DNA of 64,000 nt from Clostridium sp. HBUAS56010 (GTDB taxonomy: Bacteria > Bacillota > Clostridia > Lachnospirales > Lachnospiraceae): assembly GCF_007115105.1 (NCBI RefSeq), contig NZ_SULJ01000008.1, positions 119,187-183,186 on the forward strand. The letters are read 5' to 3'. Below the pieces are notes generated by a model, which saw only the letters and a program-made list of their open reading frames with translations, did no database searches and was not told where the DNA came from. Positions 47,318 to 60,239 of this stretch are shown one piece after another (within the stretch, counting starts at the first letter, position 1; each line of letters opens with the position of its first letter). The translations under genes were made by a program, and so were the position numbers.

Positions 47318-48879
47318 GATATCAATCCATTCTCCACTAAAAATTCATGGGCAACTTCAGCCGGAGTCTGCTGCAGTTCATCCACTTTATAATTCAGTTC
47401 CATCATGACTTCATCCGTCAACACCAATCCCAGTTCTTCCAATAGAGCCGGTATCTCGGGGTAATTTTGCAATGCTTCATCACGAATGATCGGTATTGCA
47501 TAATAAGGCGGGAAAAAAATCTTATCATCAGTAAGAGTTTTTAAGTTGAATTTCTTTAAAAGCCCGTCGGTCGCAAAAGCATCTATCATATCAACCTCAC
47601 CTTTTTCCAGAGCCAGATAACGCGGCGCACTGTCCAAAGTGAGACTATTCCCTACCTGGAACCCATAAGCTTTCTGAAGACCGGGAAGTCCGTCTTCACG
47701 ATTACTAAATTCAAATGTTGTACCAGAAGTCATACTTCCGGCTGTTTTTGCCAAATCACTGATCGTTTCAATCCCATAGTGCTCTGCTGTCTCCTGAGTG
47801 ACTGCCAGCGTATAAGTATTATTAAAATTCATCTGTTTTAATACATCAATGTTGTATTGCTCTTTAAATTCATCCTTTACCGTCTGATAAACCTTTTCCA
47901 TATCACTGTCAGGGGAATGCTTTAACATATCCGTATAAGCAGTTCCAGTGTATTCAATATACAGATCAATATCGCCACCTTTGAGTGCACCGAAGCAAAC
48001 CTGGGTTCCTCCCAGATTCACCCTTCTGTTGACTGAAATATCGGTTCGGTCTTCAATGAAGTCCGCCATCATATTTCCAAGAATCTCCTGCTCTGTAAAA
48101 TCTTTAGAACCGATGGTAATGGTTCTGGAATTTTCCATCTTGCCGCCTATGGAGGTAAATATAAAAACTCCAACCAGGAAAAGCGCTGCCACGCTGAGTC
48201 CAGCCTTCTGGACCGTACGTGTCTTTTTCTTTAAGACACCATCTCCCTTTTGAAGACTCACAGGTGTCACCAGCTTCTCAACAATGCCCAGCAAAAAATC
48301 TACCGACAATGCCAATATACAGGCAGGTATGGCTCCAGCCAGAATCTGGTTATTATTAACCGTCTTTATACCGGAAAACACAAGATAACCCAGACCGCCG
48401 GCACCAATAAATGCTGCCATCGTCATAAGTCCCACTGCTGTTACGGAAGCGATACGCACGCCTGCCATGATGACCGGAAGTGCCAGAGGAATCTGCACCT
48501 TTGTCAGGACCTGAAAAGGAGTCAGTCCGATTCCCTTGGCAGCCTCCAGCGTCTGTGGATTAATATTTTCAATTCCCGTATAAGTATTCTTAATGATGGG
48601 AAGCAGAGAATAAAGTACCACTGCAACGATTGCAGGAACCGTACCAATTCCAAACAGTGGAATCATAAAACCTAAAAGTGCCATACTGGGAATTGCCTGA
48701 ATGATGTTGGCAAGGGATAAAACCGGTTTTCCGGCTTTTGATGTATAGGAAATGAAAATACCAAGAGGAACCCCAATCAGAATCGCCAGACCTACTGAGA
48801 TAGCAGTCAGCTTCAGATGTTCGATGACCAAAGAAAGGACTTGCGGATAATTACCTCCTAAATAATTCAAAAAACTCAT
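47314..48879 (-). CDS. Quaternary-amine/ergothioneine-type ABC permease fused to binding domain
   Basis: 521 aa. Residues 1-210: OpuBB/OpuCB-type permease (LANIIQAIPSMALLGFMIPLFGIG; TLEAAKGIGLTPFQVLTKVQIPLALPVIMAG). A further membrane helix (LSVAALFLVGVFIFTSIGG, about 228-246) then leads to a complete class F binding domain (RTITIGSKDFTEQEILGNMMADFIE; RVNLGGTQVCFGALKGGDIDLYIEYTGTAYTD). The same fusion occurs in EgtU (ergothioneine) and in OpuF/BusAB osmolyte importers. Substrate (betaine, choline, carnitine or ergothioneine) remains open. TAATG coupling to the ATPase gene upstream. Confidence 0.88.
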   Translation of the reverse strand: MSFLNYLGGNYPQVLSLVIEHLKLTAISVGLAILIGVPLGIFISYTSKAGKPVLSLANIIQAIPSMALLGFMIPLFGIGTVPAIVAVVLYSLLPIIKNTYTGIENINPQTLEAAKGIGLTPFQVLTKVQIPLALPVIMAGVRIASVTAVGLMTMAAFIGAGGLGYLVFSGIKTVNNNQILAGAIPACILALSVDFLLGIVEKLVTPVSLQKGDGVLKKKTRTVQKAGLSVAALFLVGVFIFTSIGGKMENSRTITIGSKDFTEQEILGNMMADFIEDRTDISVNRRVNLGGTQVCFGALKGGDIDLYIEYTGTAYTDMLKHSPDSDMEKVYQTVKDEFKEQYNIDVLKQMNFNNTYTLAVTQETAEHYGIETISDLAKTAGSMTSGTTFEFSNREDGLPGLQKAYGFQVGNSLTLDSAPRYLALEKGEVDMIDAFATDGLLKKFNLKTLTDDKIFFPPYYAIPIIRDEALQNYPEIPALLEELGLVLTDEVMMELNYKVDELQQTPAEVAHEFLVENGLIS

Positions 48880-50012
48880 TAAGCCTCTCCTCCTTCATAA
48901 TCAAAATACTGTTCACTTAACGTGGTTACCAGACTGCTTCGTGTAATCAAACCAACCAGACGCTTCTCTTCATCTACCACAGGAACTGTTGATATGTGGT
49001 TTTCCGTCACTATTTTCAGTGCATCCAAAATACATTGTTCCGGTAACAGAGATGGGAAATCTTCATACATATATTCTTCTGCAAGTCTTGCTCTGTCTTC
49101 CACTCCCCGCAATTTGCCTGCCTTCACAATTCCGGTCAGCCGTCGGTTCTCCCGCTCCACGATCAGGAGGCTGTCAACTTTATTCTGACGCATCTTGTCA
49201 ATACATTTCAAAACAGAAAGATCTCTGAATGCAGTAACCGGATTCTCAATCATGATATCAGACACCTTAATATATTCCGGTGAAGACCAGATTCTGTTTT
49301 TCCCCACGAAACTGGATACAAAATCATCCTTGGGATTATTTAAAATATTCTCCGGCGTATCGTACTGAAGTACATTGCCATCTTTCATAATGCAAATCAT
49401 ATCTGCAATTTTGATCGCTTCATCCATATCATGGGTCACGAAGACAATGGTTTTTTTCAGTTTCGACTGGAGCTGCACCAGTTCATCCTGGAGATCAGCC
49501 CTGGTCATGGGATCCAAAGCAGAAAACGGTTCATCCATCAGTATCACATCCGGATCCGTAGCAAAAGCCCTGGCAACTCCCACTCTCTGCTGCTGCCCCC
49601 CACTAAGTTCCGTGGGATAGCGGTGCAAAAACTCTTCGCAGTCAAGCCCCACCATTTGCATCATCTTTTCTGTGTTTTTTTCAATGTCCTCAACAGACCT
49701 TTTTTCAAGCTTTGGGATCAGCTCAATATTTTCCTTCACTGTCATGTGGGGAAACAGTCCTGTCTGCTGGATTACATAACCGATACTCCGTCGCAAAGCC
49801 ACCTCATCCATGCTGGAGATGCTTTTGTCATCAATGTAAATCATGCCCGATGTGGGCTTAATCAGACGATTAATCATTTTTAAGAGAGTTGTCTTTCCAC
49901 ATCCGCTCTCACCGATCACAGCCACCAGGCTGCCGCTTTTTATCGTAAATGTGACTTCATTTAGAACTTGTTTTGTCTTATAACGTTTTGAAATTCGTTC
50001 AAATCGTATCAT
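48879..50012 (-). CDS. OpuCA/EgtV-type ABC ATPase with tandem CBS domains
   Basis: 377 aa. ATPase domain 1-235: Walker A GESGCGKTT, signature LSGGQQQRVG, Walker B VILMDEPFSALDP. Two CBS domains in about 245-370 (VSDIMIENPVTAF and ISTVPVVDEEKRLVGLITRSSL). CBS pairs in OpuCA-type ATPases can bind cyclic di-AMP or sense ionic strength. AGGAGGG before ATG. Transcribed from the operator-covered promoter at 50047-50075. Confidence 0.9.
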   Translation of the reverse strand: MIRFERISKRYKTKQVLNEVTFTIKSGSLVAVIGESGCGKTTLLKMINRLIKPTSGMIYIDDKSISSMDEVALRRSIGYVIQQTGLFPHMTVKENIELIPKLEKRSVEDIEKNTEKMMQMVGLDCEEFLHRYPTELSGGQQQRVGVARAFATDPDVILMDEPFSALDPMTRADLQDELVQLQSKLKKTIVFVTHDMDEAIKIADMICIMKDGNVLQYDTPENILNNPKDDFVSSFVGKNRIWSSPEYIKVSDIMIENPVTAFRDLSVLKCIDKMRQNKVDSLLIVERENRRLTGIVKAGKLRGVEDRARLAEEYMYEDFPSLLPEQCILDALKIVTENHISTVPVVDEEKRLVGLITRSSLVTTLSEQYFDYEGGEA

Positions 50013-50030
50013 TTTTATCCCTCCTTCTCA

Positions 50031-50075
50031 ACAAAGTAACAACTTAATTATATTAGAAAGTTGTCACTTTGTCAA
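50031..50075 (-). promoter_or_regulatory. Importer promoter covered by long inverted-repeat operator
   Basis: Promoter: exact TTGACA (50070-50075), 17 bases, exact TATAAT (50047-50052). Operator: arms ACAAAGTAACAACTT (50031-50045) and AAGTTGTCACTTTGT (50058-50072), 14 of 15 positions complementary, 12-base spacer. The arms bracket the -10 and cover the start region, so the BusR-like protein next door is the expected repressor. Confidence 0.82.
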
Positions 50076-50084
50076 ATCGGGGGA

Positions 50085-50116
50085 TAAAAACAGCCTGAAG
50101 CACCATGGCTTCAGGC
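50085..50116 (-). terminator. Terminator after busR-like gene
   Basis: Perfect stem GCCTGAAGC/GCTTCAGGC with 6-base loop followed by TGTTTTTATC on the minus strand, separating the regulator from the importer promoter. Confidence 0.88.
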
Positions 50117-50131
50117 CTTATCAAATACCCA

Positions 50132-50770
50132 TTATTTCGAAGGATATAAAAAATCTTTTACCTTATCTAACGTATCATCCTGAGTTACAAAATAGATGGT
50201 ATCATCTTCCGAAAGAGCAACGTATGGTCCCGGTGACTTCATCAGTACATCCTTCCTGCCGACTCCAATAACAGTTGCCCCTGTGCGCTGCCAGAATTGT
50301 ATTTCCTCGAATGTTTGATTCAGATAGGCACAGTCTTTGTCAATTCTGATCTCAAAGGGCATAAACGGATTCATAGACCGGAAATGTATGGAAGCTTCTA
50401 TAAGGTCCTTTAGACACTCATTTAAATATTCCATTTCCTGCTTCTGGCGGCTCACACTCTTTAAAACGTTTTCCTTGATGGTATCAATGGTCTGCCGCTT
50501 GCCATTCTGCTGGTTATACTCCGCTGCCTTTTTCTGGGATCTGATAATAACTCCATTGCCCTTTTCAGAAGTAACAATTCCAAGGTCACTGAGAATGCAG
50601 ATCGCCCGACGGGCGGTTTCCGGGGAAACACCATACTGACTGGCAAGGGAAGAACGGGCATAAATTTTCTCTCCTTCCTGATATTCCCCATTGGCAATCC
50701 GTGCTGCCAATTCCACAGCTATCTGCTGATAGCGGGGAATAACTGTTTTACTTTTTAACTCTATGTCCAT
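50132..50770 (-). CDS. BusR-like GntR regulator with RCK_C domain
   Basis: 212 aa from ATG at 50770; GTG three codons earlier is possible. N-terminal GntR winged helix (about 10-75: GEKIYARSSLASQYGVSPETARRAICILSDLGIVTS), a helical coiled-coil linker (RQKQEMEYLNECLKDLIEA), and a C-terminal TrkA-C/RCK_C domain (FEEIQFWQRTGATVIGVGRKDVLMKSPGPYVALSEDDTIYFV). This is the layout of BusR, which represses glycine-betaine uptake genes when bound to cyclic di-AMP. Position next to an Opu/Bus-type importer supports the same job here; effector binding itself is inference. Confidence 0.85.
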   Translation of the reverse strand: MDIELKSKTVIPRYQQIAVELAARIANGEYQEGEKIYARSSLASQYGVSPETARRAICILSDLGIVTSEKGNGVIIRSQKKAAEYNQQNGKRQTIDTIKENVLKSVSRQKQEMEYLNECLKDLIEASIHFRSMNPFMPFEIRIDKDCAYLNQTFEEIQFWQRTGATVIGVGRKDVLMKSPGPYVALSEDDTIYFVTQDDTLDKVKDFLYPSK

Positions 50771-50863
50771 ACGATTCACATTTCCTTTTCTCTTATATTG
50801 ATGTTAAAGCAGAATCAGTATAGCCCAAAATCAGATATAAGGCAAGTTGAGAAGAAAAATAAT

Positions 50864-50909
50864 ACAAAAAGAACCCCTAGTTCCTCTTATGAATGAGGGG
50901 CTAGGGGAG
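50864..50909 (-). terminator. Terminator of atp operon
   Basis: Stem CCCCTAG/CTAGGGG with an inner CCTC/GAGG stem, followed by TTCTTTTTGTATT, about 20 bases after the atpC stop. Confidence 0.88.
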
Positions 50910-50927
50910 TTAAAGTGTCAAAGACAC

Positions 50928-51395
50928 TTAATCATCATCATCATTATCAAAATATTCAGGATCTTCCAGATGCAGACTGACTTCAATCCGAACCAGAGAA
51001 CGGCGCAGCAATACTTGAGAGCCATGAATCTTCAATTCCTTTGAATCGTCCAGAAGTGTAGCTTCCGCTTCCTTACGGTCTGACTCTGCGCGTCCTAAGT
51101 CAATTTCTCCGGGTGACTGGGCAATGGTGGTGAAAATATTTACCGTTGTTTTTCCTATTTCAGCGATACCACCGAATACAGCAAGCTTCTTTTCAGCACC
51201 ATCATTTAAAATACGGAGAATTCCATCTCCCAATATCGTTGAAACCGGTGTGTGCCCCGAAAGCGCTCCCAGATTTCCGTCAATGCAGCGCATAATAATC
51301 ATGTCTGCTTTTTCGGCAAATTTAAGTCCGCGGGGGGTGATGATATTCAGATTTATCTTTTTATCTTTCAGGGTATTTGTCTGTTCTTCCGCCAT
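50928..51395 (-). CDS. atpC: ATP synthase F1 epsilon subunit
   Basis: 155 aa from ATG at 51395 (GGGGG upstream). N-terminal beta-sandwich: LNIITPRGLKFAEKADMIIMRCIDGNLGALSGHTPVSTILGDGILRI, with LGALSGHTP as the family signature; the C-terminal helical hairpin holds DLGRAESDRKEAEATL. An acidic tail (DPEYFDNDDDD) extends beyond the usual end. Last atp gene; inhibitory and rotor-coupling role. Overlap-like spacing with atpD (10 bases). Confidence 0.92.
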   Translation of the reverse strand: MAEEQTNTLKDKKINLNIITPRGLKFAEKADMIIMRCIDGNLGALSGHTPVSTILGDGILRILNDGAEKKLAVFGGIAEIGKTTVNIFTTIAQSPGEIDLGRAESDRKEAEATLLDDSKELKIHGSQVLLRRSLVRIEVSLHLEDPEYFDNDDDD

Positions 51396-51405
51396 AAAAT
51401 CCCCC

Positions 51406-53656
<2,251 letters not shown>

Positions 53657-53668
53657 ATCAGTACCTCC

Positions 53669-55703
<2,035 letters not shown>

Positions 55704-55716
<13 letters not shown>

Positions 55717-56258
55717 GGAGTGACCTCCATCTGTGCCAGGGTTTCCTCAAAAATTTTGTCCTGAGTTTCATGATCCATGTTCAATGTAATGTATCGTTTG
55801 GCAATAAGAGATGCAAGTTCAATTATATGGAAACGAGTTTCTTCCTGGAGACGTTTCTTATCTGCCAAAACGCTTTCTAATGAGCGTTTTTTGATCTCAG
55901 AAGCTTCCCGCCTTGCATCTTCCAGGATTAACCTACCTTCATCAATCGACTTGAGGCGGGCAACTTCCAGAATTTCTGCACGTTCGTTCTCTATTTCTTT
56001 TATCTTTAATTCATATTCCGAGATAAGCTCCTGAGCCTTGACCATAGCAGCATCTGCATCGTTAATCTTCTGCTGGATTGCCTCGCTTCTCTTACTCATA
56101 AATTCTTTAACAGGTTTATAAAGAATATATCCCAATACAACAGCCAGAATAATTCCATTCAATAACTGGATTCCAATGTCGATTGCTGTTTGAGAGTCCA
56201 GGCCAAAAACACGTCCTTCGGGTAAAGCCTGGGCTAAAAGCATTATTTCACTCTGCAA
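55704..56258 (-). CDS. atpF: ATP synthase Fo b subunit
   Basis: 184 aa. Start TTG at 56258 with AGGAGG nine bases upstream; the first ATG five codons in is too far from it. One membrane helix (IGIQLLNGIILAVVLGYILYKPV) followed by a long charged coiled coil (EAIQQKINDADAAMVKAQELISEYELKIKEIENERAEIL). Peripheral stalk. Overlaps atpH by 13 bases. Confidence 0.93.
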
Positions 56259-56308
56259 TTATAATGACCTCCTTCTTCTATTCTACACCAAATTGGTCGT
56301 CATTCCCT

Positions 56309-56581
56309 TTAACCCATATAGTTCAATAAGATCGTTACCAAGGGGTTCGCAAAGAGCATGATAATAGCGATCAAAAGACCGTAGATACCAGAAGTCTCAG
56401 CCATAGCCAGACCAACAAACATGGTACTACGAATGGAATCTGCAGCTTCTGGCTGTCTTCCGATGGATTCTATCGCCTGAGCAGCAATTTTTGCCTGCCC
56501 AAATGTGGTGAATACACCGTTAAGAAGTGCAATTACTGCTGCAATATGCGCGATACCGATTACAAAACCTAATGTTTCCAT
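56309..56581 (-). CDS. atpE: ATP synthase Fo c subunit with Na+-type motif
   Basis: 90 aa from ATG at 56581 (GGAGG eight bases upstream; a TTG five codons earlier overlaps that site). Two membrane helices joined by the polar loop GRQPEA. Ion-site residues: Gln29, Glu62, Thr63, Ser64, Tyr67 (AMAETSGIYG), aligning with Gln32, Glu65, Ser66, Thr67, Tyr70 of Na+-binding c subunits such as Ilyobacter. The first helix reads VIALLNGVFTTFGQAKIA and lacks the usual GxGxGxG packing motif, so the ring may differ in size. Confidence 0.93.
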   Translation of the reverse strand: METLGFVIGIAHIAAVIALLNGVFTTFGQAKIAAQAIESIGRQPEAADSIRSTMFVGLAMAETSGIYGLLIAIIMLFANPLVTILLNYMG

Positions 56582-56648
56582 AATAATTTCCTCCAATTAA
56601 TTCGTTTCTTAAAGATTGACAATATTTCAGGTTACCGAAAACAGTTTT

Positions 56649-57326
56649 TCATTCTGCTGCACCTCTGACATACATAAGACTTATAATAACAAATATATAA
56701 GTTTGTAAAGCACCGAATATAATATCGAAAAGCGCATGCAGCAAAGATGGTATGCCAAACTGGACAAAGACTGGTGTTAGTGCATAATAAAGTGTCAGAA
56801 TAATTGTACCAGAAAGCATGTTGCCGAAGAGTCGAAAACTCAACGAGACCGGTTTGGCTAACTCACCAACCAGATTCAGGGGAAAGAATATAAAATGTGG
56901 TTCAAAGAAACTTTTCAGATAATTGGCTTTCTGGTGTCTGAAACCCATAAAAAGCATAATCATGAAGCTGGCAAACGCCAGTGCAAAGGTAGTTGCCCAG
57001 TCTGCTGTTGGAGCTCTTAGTCCAAACACACTGAACACACTAGATGAGAGTATAAAGACAAAAACCGTGAAAAACCAGGGGGATATATACGATAGCTTTT
57101 CACTTAAAGTGTTGCTTACAAAATGATCAAAGGTTTCAATGACTGCTTCTATTACATTTTGAAACCCACTGGGAATGGTTTGAAATTTACGAAGTCTGAT
57201 GCGGATAATCACGGCAAGCACAATGAGAACCAGCATAATAAACCATGTATTAACAATCGTTTCTGTTATCCTGACTTCAATACCTGCAATGTTTAAAATC
57301 CAAAGATTGTCTATATTTAAACCCAC
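56649..57326 (-). CDS. atpB: ATP synthase Fo a subunit
   Basis: 225 aa, start GTG at 57326 behind AGGTGG. Five or six membrane helices. Essential Arg in SLSFRLFGNMLSG, followed by the last helix pair with FGALQTYIFVIISLMYV. Forms the ion half-channels against the c ring. Confidence 0.95.
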   Translation of the reverse strand: MGLNIDNLWILNIAGIEVRITETIVNTWFIMLVLIVLAVIIRIRLRKFQTIPSGFQNVIEAVIETFDHFVSNTLSEKLSYISPWFFTVFVFILSSSVFSVFGLRAPTADWATTFALAFASFMIMLFMGFRHQKANYLKSFFEPHFIFFPLNLVGELAKPVSLSFRLFGNMLSGTIILTLYYALTPVFVQFGIPSLLHALFDIIFGALQTYIFVIISLMYVRGAAE

Positions 57327-57359
57327 GAGTAAATCACCACCTATTTAAATATTTTTTAT

Positions 57360-57731
57360 TTAACTTTTTGATATAAACCTGAGATTATAGACTGCCAGCT
57401 GAAAAGCCAGTATACCGGCTGCAACACCCCACAGACTAATCTGCGGAACAAGAGCGCCCAGAACTAAAACCACTCCGGAAAGCAGAAGTCTTAACAGGTG
57501 ATGAAAACTTACGTAACCTCCAGCACGTTTTTGTTCCATTATGAGAGCGGCATCCACTGCTCGTTCCAGAAGAAATACTTTGATAATACTGAGAGCTGAA
57601 CCTAAGAATACCCCAAACATAAAAGGAAGAAAGCTCAGAGAACGGTAATAAATTATGGAACCCAAAATGCATACGAATGCAATGATTCCTATTGTAAATA
57701 CCATTCTTTTTGCTATATCAGATAATTTCAT
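57360..57731 (-). CDS. ATP synthase subunit I-like membrane protein
   Basis: 123 aa from ATG at 57731 (AAAGGA twelve bases upstream; an ATG four codons earlier overlaps that site). Four predicted helices (MVFTIGIIAFVCILGSIIYY; FLPFMFGVFLGSALSIIKVFLL; LLRLLLSGVVLVLGALVP; LWGVAAGILAFQLAVY). AtpI-like proteins assist c-ring assembly. Placed directly before atpB. Confidence 0.8.
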   Translation of the reverse strand: MKLSDIAKRMVFTIGIIAFVCILGSIIYYRSLSFLPFMFGVFLGSALSIIKVFLLERAVDAALIMEQKRAGGYVSFHHLLRLLLSGVVLVLGALVPQISLWGVAAGILAFQLAVYNLRFISKS

Positions 57732-57766
57732 ATTAATTCTCATTCCTTTCTAATCGTTACTGCTTA

Positions 57767-58003
57767 TTATTTTTTCTCTCCAGGTATGTTGAATAATACT
57801 TTGAATGATGCCCCCACACCTAATAACGAAAAGGTCAATAATAACCAAGGCGATGTTCCAAGCCAGAGATCCAGATACTTTCCCAGCAGGACACCTGTTA
57901 ATATTGATGCTGCAACCGTTACTCCTATTTGAGAGAAGTAGGCTAAAGCACGAAAGGTTTCGCCATTCTTTGGTTTTTTCTCTTCATTATCATTCTTGCT
58001 CAA
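57767..58003 (-). CDS. atpZ: AtpZ/AtpI-family small membrane protein
   Basis: 78 aa, start TTG at 58003 (GGGGG six bases upstream). Charged N-terminus SKNDNEEKKPKNGE, then two helices (YFSQIGVTVAASILTGVLLGKYLD and SPWLLLTFSLLGVGASFKVLFN) in the form LG.YLD.WLGTSPW, typical of AtpZ/AtpI (proposed Mg2+/Ca2+ entry with AtpI). First gene of the atp operon. Confidence 0.85.
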   Translation of the reverse strand: MSKNDNEEKKPKNGETFRALAYFSQIGVTVAASILTGVLLGKYLDLWLGTSPWLLLTFSLLGVGASFKVLFNIPGEKK

Positions 58004-58027
58004 GACGGTCCCCCTTCCTTATATTAA

Positions 58028-58068
58028 AAATATAGTGCCTAACTTTAATATCATCAGGCACCATATTT
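58028..58068 (-). terminator. Leader hairpin before atp operon (possible attenuator)
   Basis: Thirteen-base arms AAATATGGTGCCT and AGGCACTATATTT (one G-T pair) with a 15-base loop, followed by TTTAATATAAGG on the minus strand, between promoter and the first atp gene. Confidence 0.6.
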
Positions 58069-58081
58069 TCATTTGCTTTAA

Positions 58082-58111
58082 ATTTTAACATAGAAATGTA
58101 GAATATGTCAA
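58082..58111 (-). promoter_or_regulatory. Promoter of atp operon
   Basis: Exact TTGACA (58106-58111), 18 bases, TAAAAT (58082-58087) on the minus strand. Confidence 0.7.
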
Positions 58112-58365
58112 TTTTTTTCAATATTCAAAAAAATTTATTTTATTCAAACGAATATTTTAATAATATTTATTTAACTTTCATAACTGCGTTGAACTGTCTA
58201 TAATCTTCAATTGTAAAATTATTTGATTAAATAATTTTGATTTATTATACGGTTGTCAGATTCTTTGCTAGCATGTAAGTTGGGATATTACTTTTTTTAA
58301 TAAATCTGTCTTATTTAATTGGAAATTTTGGGGATATGACTATTTTCTATCAGTTGTGGAAGACC
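58112..58365. other. AT-rich gene-free stretch
   Basis: No frame with family resemblance and no RNA gene seen between the atp promoter and the tRNA terminator region. Confidence 0.6.
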
Positions 58366-58406
58366 AAAAAAAGAGGGCTAAGATGGACTGCGAATGGTCC
58401 TCTTTT
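58366..58406 (-). terminator. Terminator downstream of tRNA-Ala
   Basis: Minus strand AAAAGAG...CTCTTTT outer arms with inner GGAC/GTCC, ending in seven T. A second hairpin without T-run (AAGCCGCAGGCA/TGCTTGTGGCTT) lies at 58447-58475, just after the tRNA. Confidence 0.6.
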
Positions 58407-58487
58407 GCCCTTGATTTGTCAAGTATTCCGTTCCTGTAGGCTATAATTTAAGCCACAAGCATTCATGCCTGCGGCTTATTGTTTAAG

Positions 58488-58560
<73 letters not shown>

Positions 58561-58681
58561 GTATGCTAGAAAATTCTTTATCTATGCGGTCTTCCGTCTT
58601 TTTTGTTTTTGTGACTTTTTCTTTTTGTGGAATCGTTTACCGAACATCTCATACTCAACCATGAAATGCCCTCTGGCAGTT

Positions 58682-58710
58682 ATTATAGCAAACGAATAAA
58701 GAGATTGCAA
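58682..58710 (-). promoter_or_regulatory. Promoter upstream of tRNA-Ala
   Basis: TTGCAA (58705-58710), 17 bases, exact TATAAT (58682-58687) on the minus strand. About 120 bases before the mature tRNA, so a long 5' leader would be removed by RNase P. Confidence 0.65.
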
Positions 58711-59102
58711 CTAAATTTTACATTGTTTAAGCATTATTATACACATTTATTTATTACGAACACTTGAAAAAACTTTGAAATATTACTTATATTTAAAGAA
58801 CTTTTATAATCAATAAAAAAATATGTCCTAAAAATAACATATAATTTTCTTTTTCTCCCATTGCTGCCGCATCAATTTTTATAAATATTTCTGTTTACCA
58901 GCAGTAACACCAAGCCGATTATAAAGATTCCATTATGCCATCAGTCCATTATGTATTGCTTATATTTTTATTGTCTCATTCCTCAATACAGCAAATACAA
59001 CGAAATTAAAAAGGTTCTATACTAAATATTGAAAGAACACTTTTCAAGCACCTCTCAACATTCAGTATAGCCCCCTCTGTAACTCCTATCTAATTTACCA
59101 TA
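58711..59102. other. AT-rich gene-free stretch
   Basis: Very AT-rich with several stop codons in all frames; no gene, RNA or strong repeat recognised. Confidence 0.6.
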
Positions 59103-60073
59103 TTACTGATTAAATATCTTTTTCTCAACAAAAACTTTTTTCAATGTATCCTGATTGGAATAAATCTCACTTCCAAAACGGTAAGCAGCTGCATTTAAGT
59201 CAATAGAACCAAGAACCATCTGGCAAAGGGTCTGAATACTGACTTTCATATCCGCATCTCCCATAGGCGTCTGCAAAACAGACCGAGCCTTACCATTGGA
59301 ATAAGAGACTGTGTATACCCCTGAATTATGGGGTAGAAATTCATCCTCGACTTTTAATCTGTAACTTCCTTTATCATCAGGATGGTGCATAAGTTCCAAA
59401 ACTTTTTTATATGAAGAATACGCGCCATGCTATGGCTTGAGAGACTCCGTTCCGCTTAATCCACGTTTGGAATCAGCATGGTTAGATCAATCTTTTCTGG
59501 AGGTTCCATAGATAACGTCTCACACTTTGCTGTCATTTTATAAATAAATTCCATTATATTGTGAAATGCTTCCGGACTGTCATACACGATATCAACTACA
59601 TCTAAAGTGCCGAGAAAAACAGATTGGGTAGGATCAAAATCTTTCAGCTCCGCCACAGGAATCTTTTGTAACAAAGGGGAATTACATATTTCAAACCAAA
59701 CTGACGGTAATAACTGGTAGAAAATGGGTGAAGGAAGGAAAATAAAAAACCTTTTTCAATCAATTCATCAAATACGGACCTGACTATATTTCCATGCTCC
59801 CGGGATTCAGGCAGAGAACAGACCATGTCCAGTTCCACGCATCCAACAGTATTTCCATCAAAGATTTGCTTATGATAATACACTCTCCGGCTGGAAGTCA
59901 AAATTCCATCTTCGGAAAAGCTCCCCATATCTCTTCTGTCCGAGACTGTTTTCCCTCTGCCTGATCCATTTATATCTTTTTAGACTTTTCCCTGTGAAAC
60001 TAAAAAATAAAGAAACTGATGTGACTCTTTCTGCTTCCAGCCACTCCTGCCATGCAGTTAATTTACGAATCAT
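59103..60073 (-). pseudogene. Eis-like GNAT acetyltransferase (with SCP2-like tail), multiply frameshifted
   Basis: Pieces of one protein lie in order but in different frames: N-terminus MIRKLTAWQEWLEAERVTSV (60073), middle SFSEDGILTSSRRVYYHKQIFDGNTVGCVELDMVCSLPESREHGN with the GNAT fold continuing to HPFSTSYYRQFGLKYVIP, then IPVAELKDFDPTQSVFLGTLDVVDIVYDSPEAF, and a C-terminal SCP2-like part (ELMHHPDDKGSYRLKVEDEF; MVLGSIDLNAAAYRFG). An in-frame stop near 59455 and at least three frameshifts (one in a run of six A near 59410) break it. Eis-type enzymes acetylate amines on the cytoplasmic side; this copy cannot be made intact. Confidence 0.75.
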
Positions 60074-60186
60074 CATTGAAATAATCCTCCGATGAATAAA
60101 AAATATTTTAGCATAAAAAATTCGGTTGTCAATTGCCTGTATTTGATTTTCACGGTTCTTATATATTATTTTTTTATCGGTACATA

Positions 60187-60214
60187 TTGCATTTTTATAA
60201 AGCAGTGTTATAAT
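60187..60214 (+). promoter_or_regulatory. Promoter of riboswitch-ribU unit
   Basis: TTGCAT (60187-60192), 16 bases, exact TATAAT (60209-60214), about 25 bases before the riboswitch. Confidence 0.7.
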
Positions 60215-60239
60215 ACACTAAGAACATTTGTATATAGTA

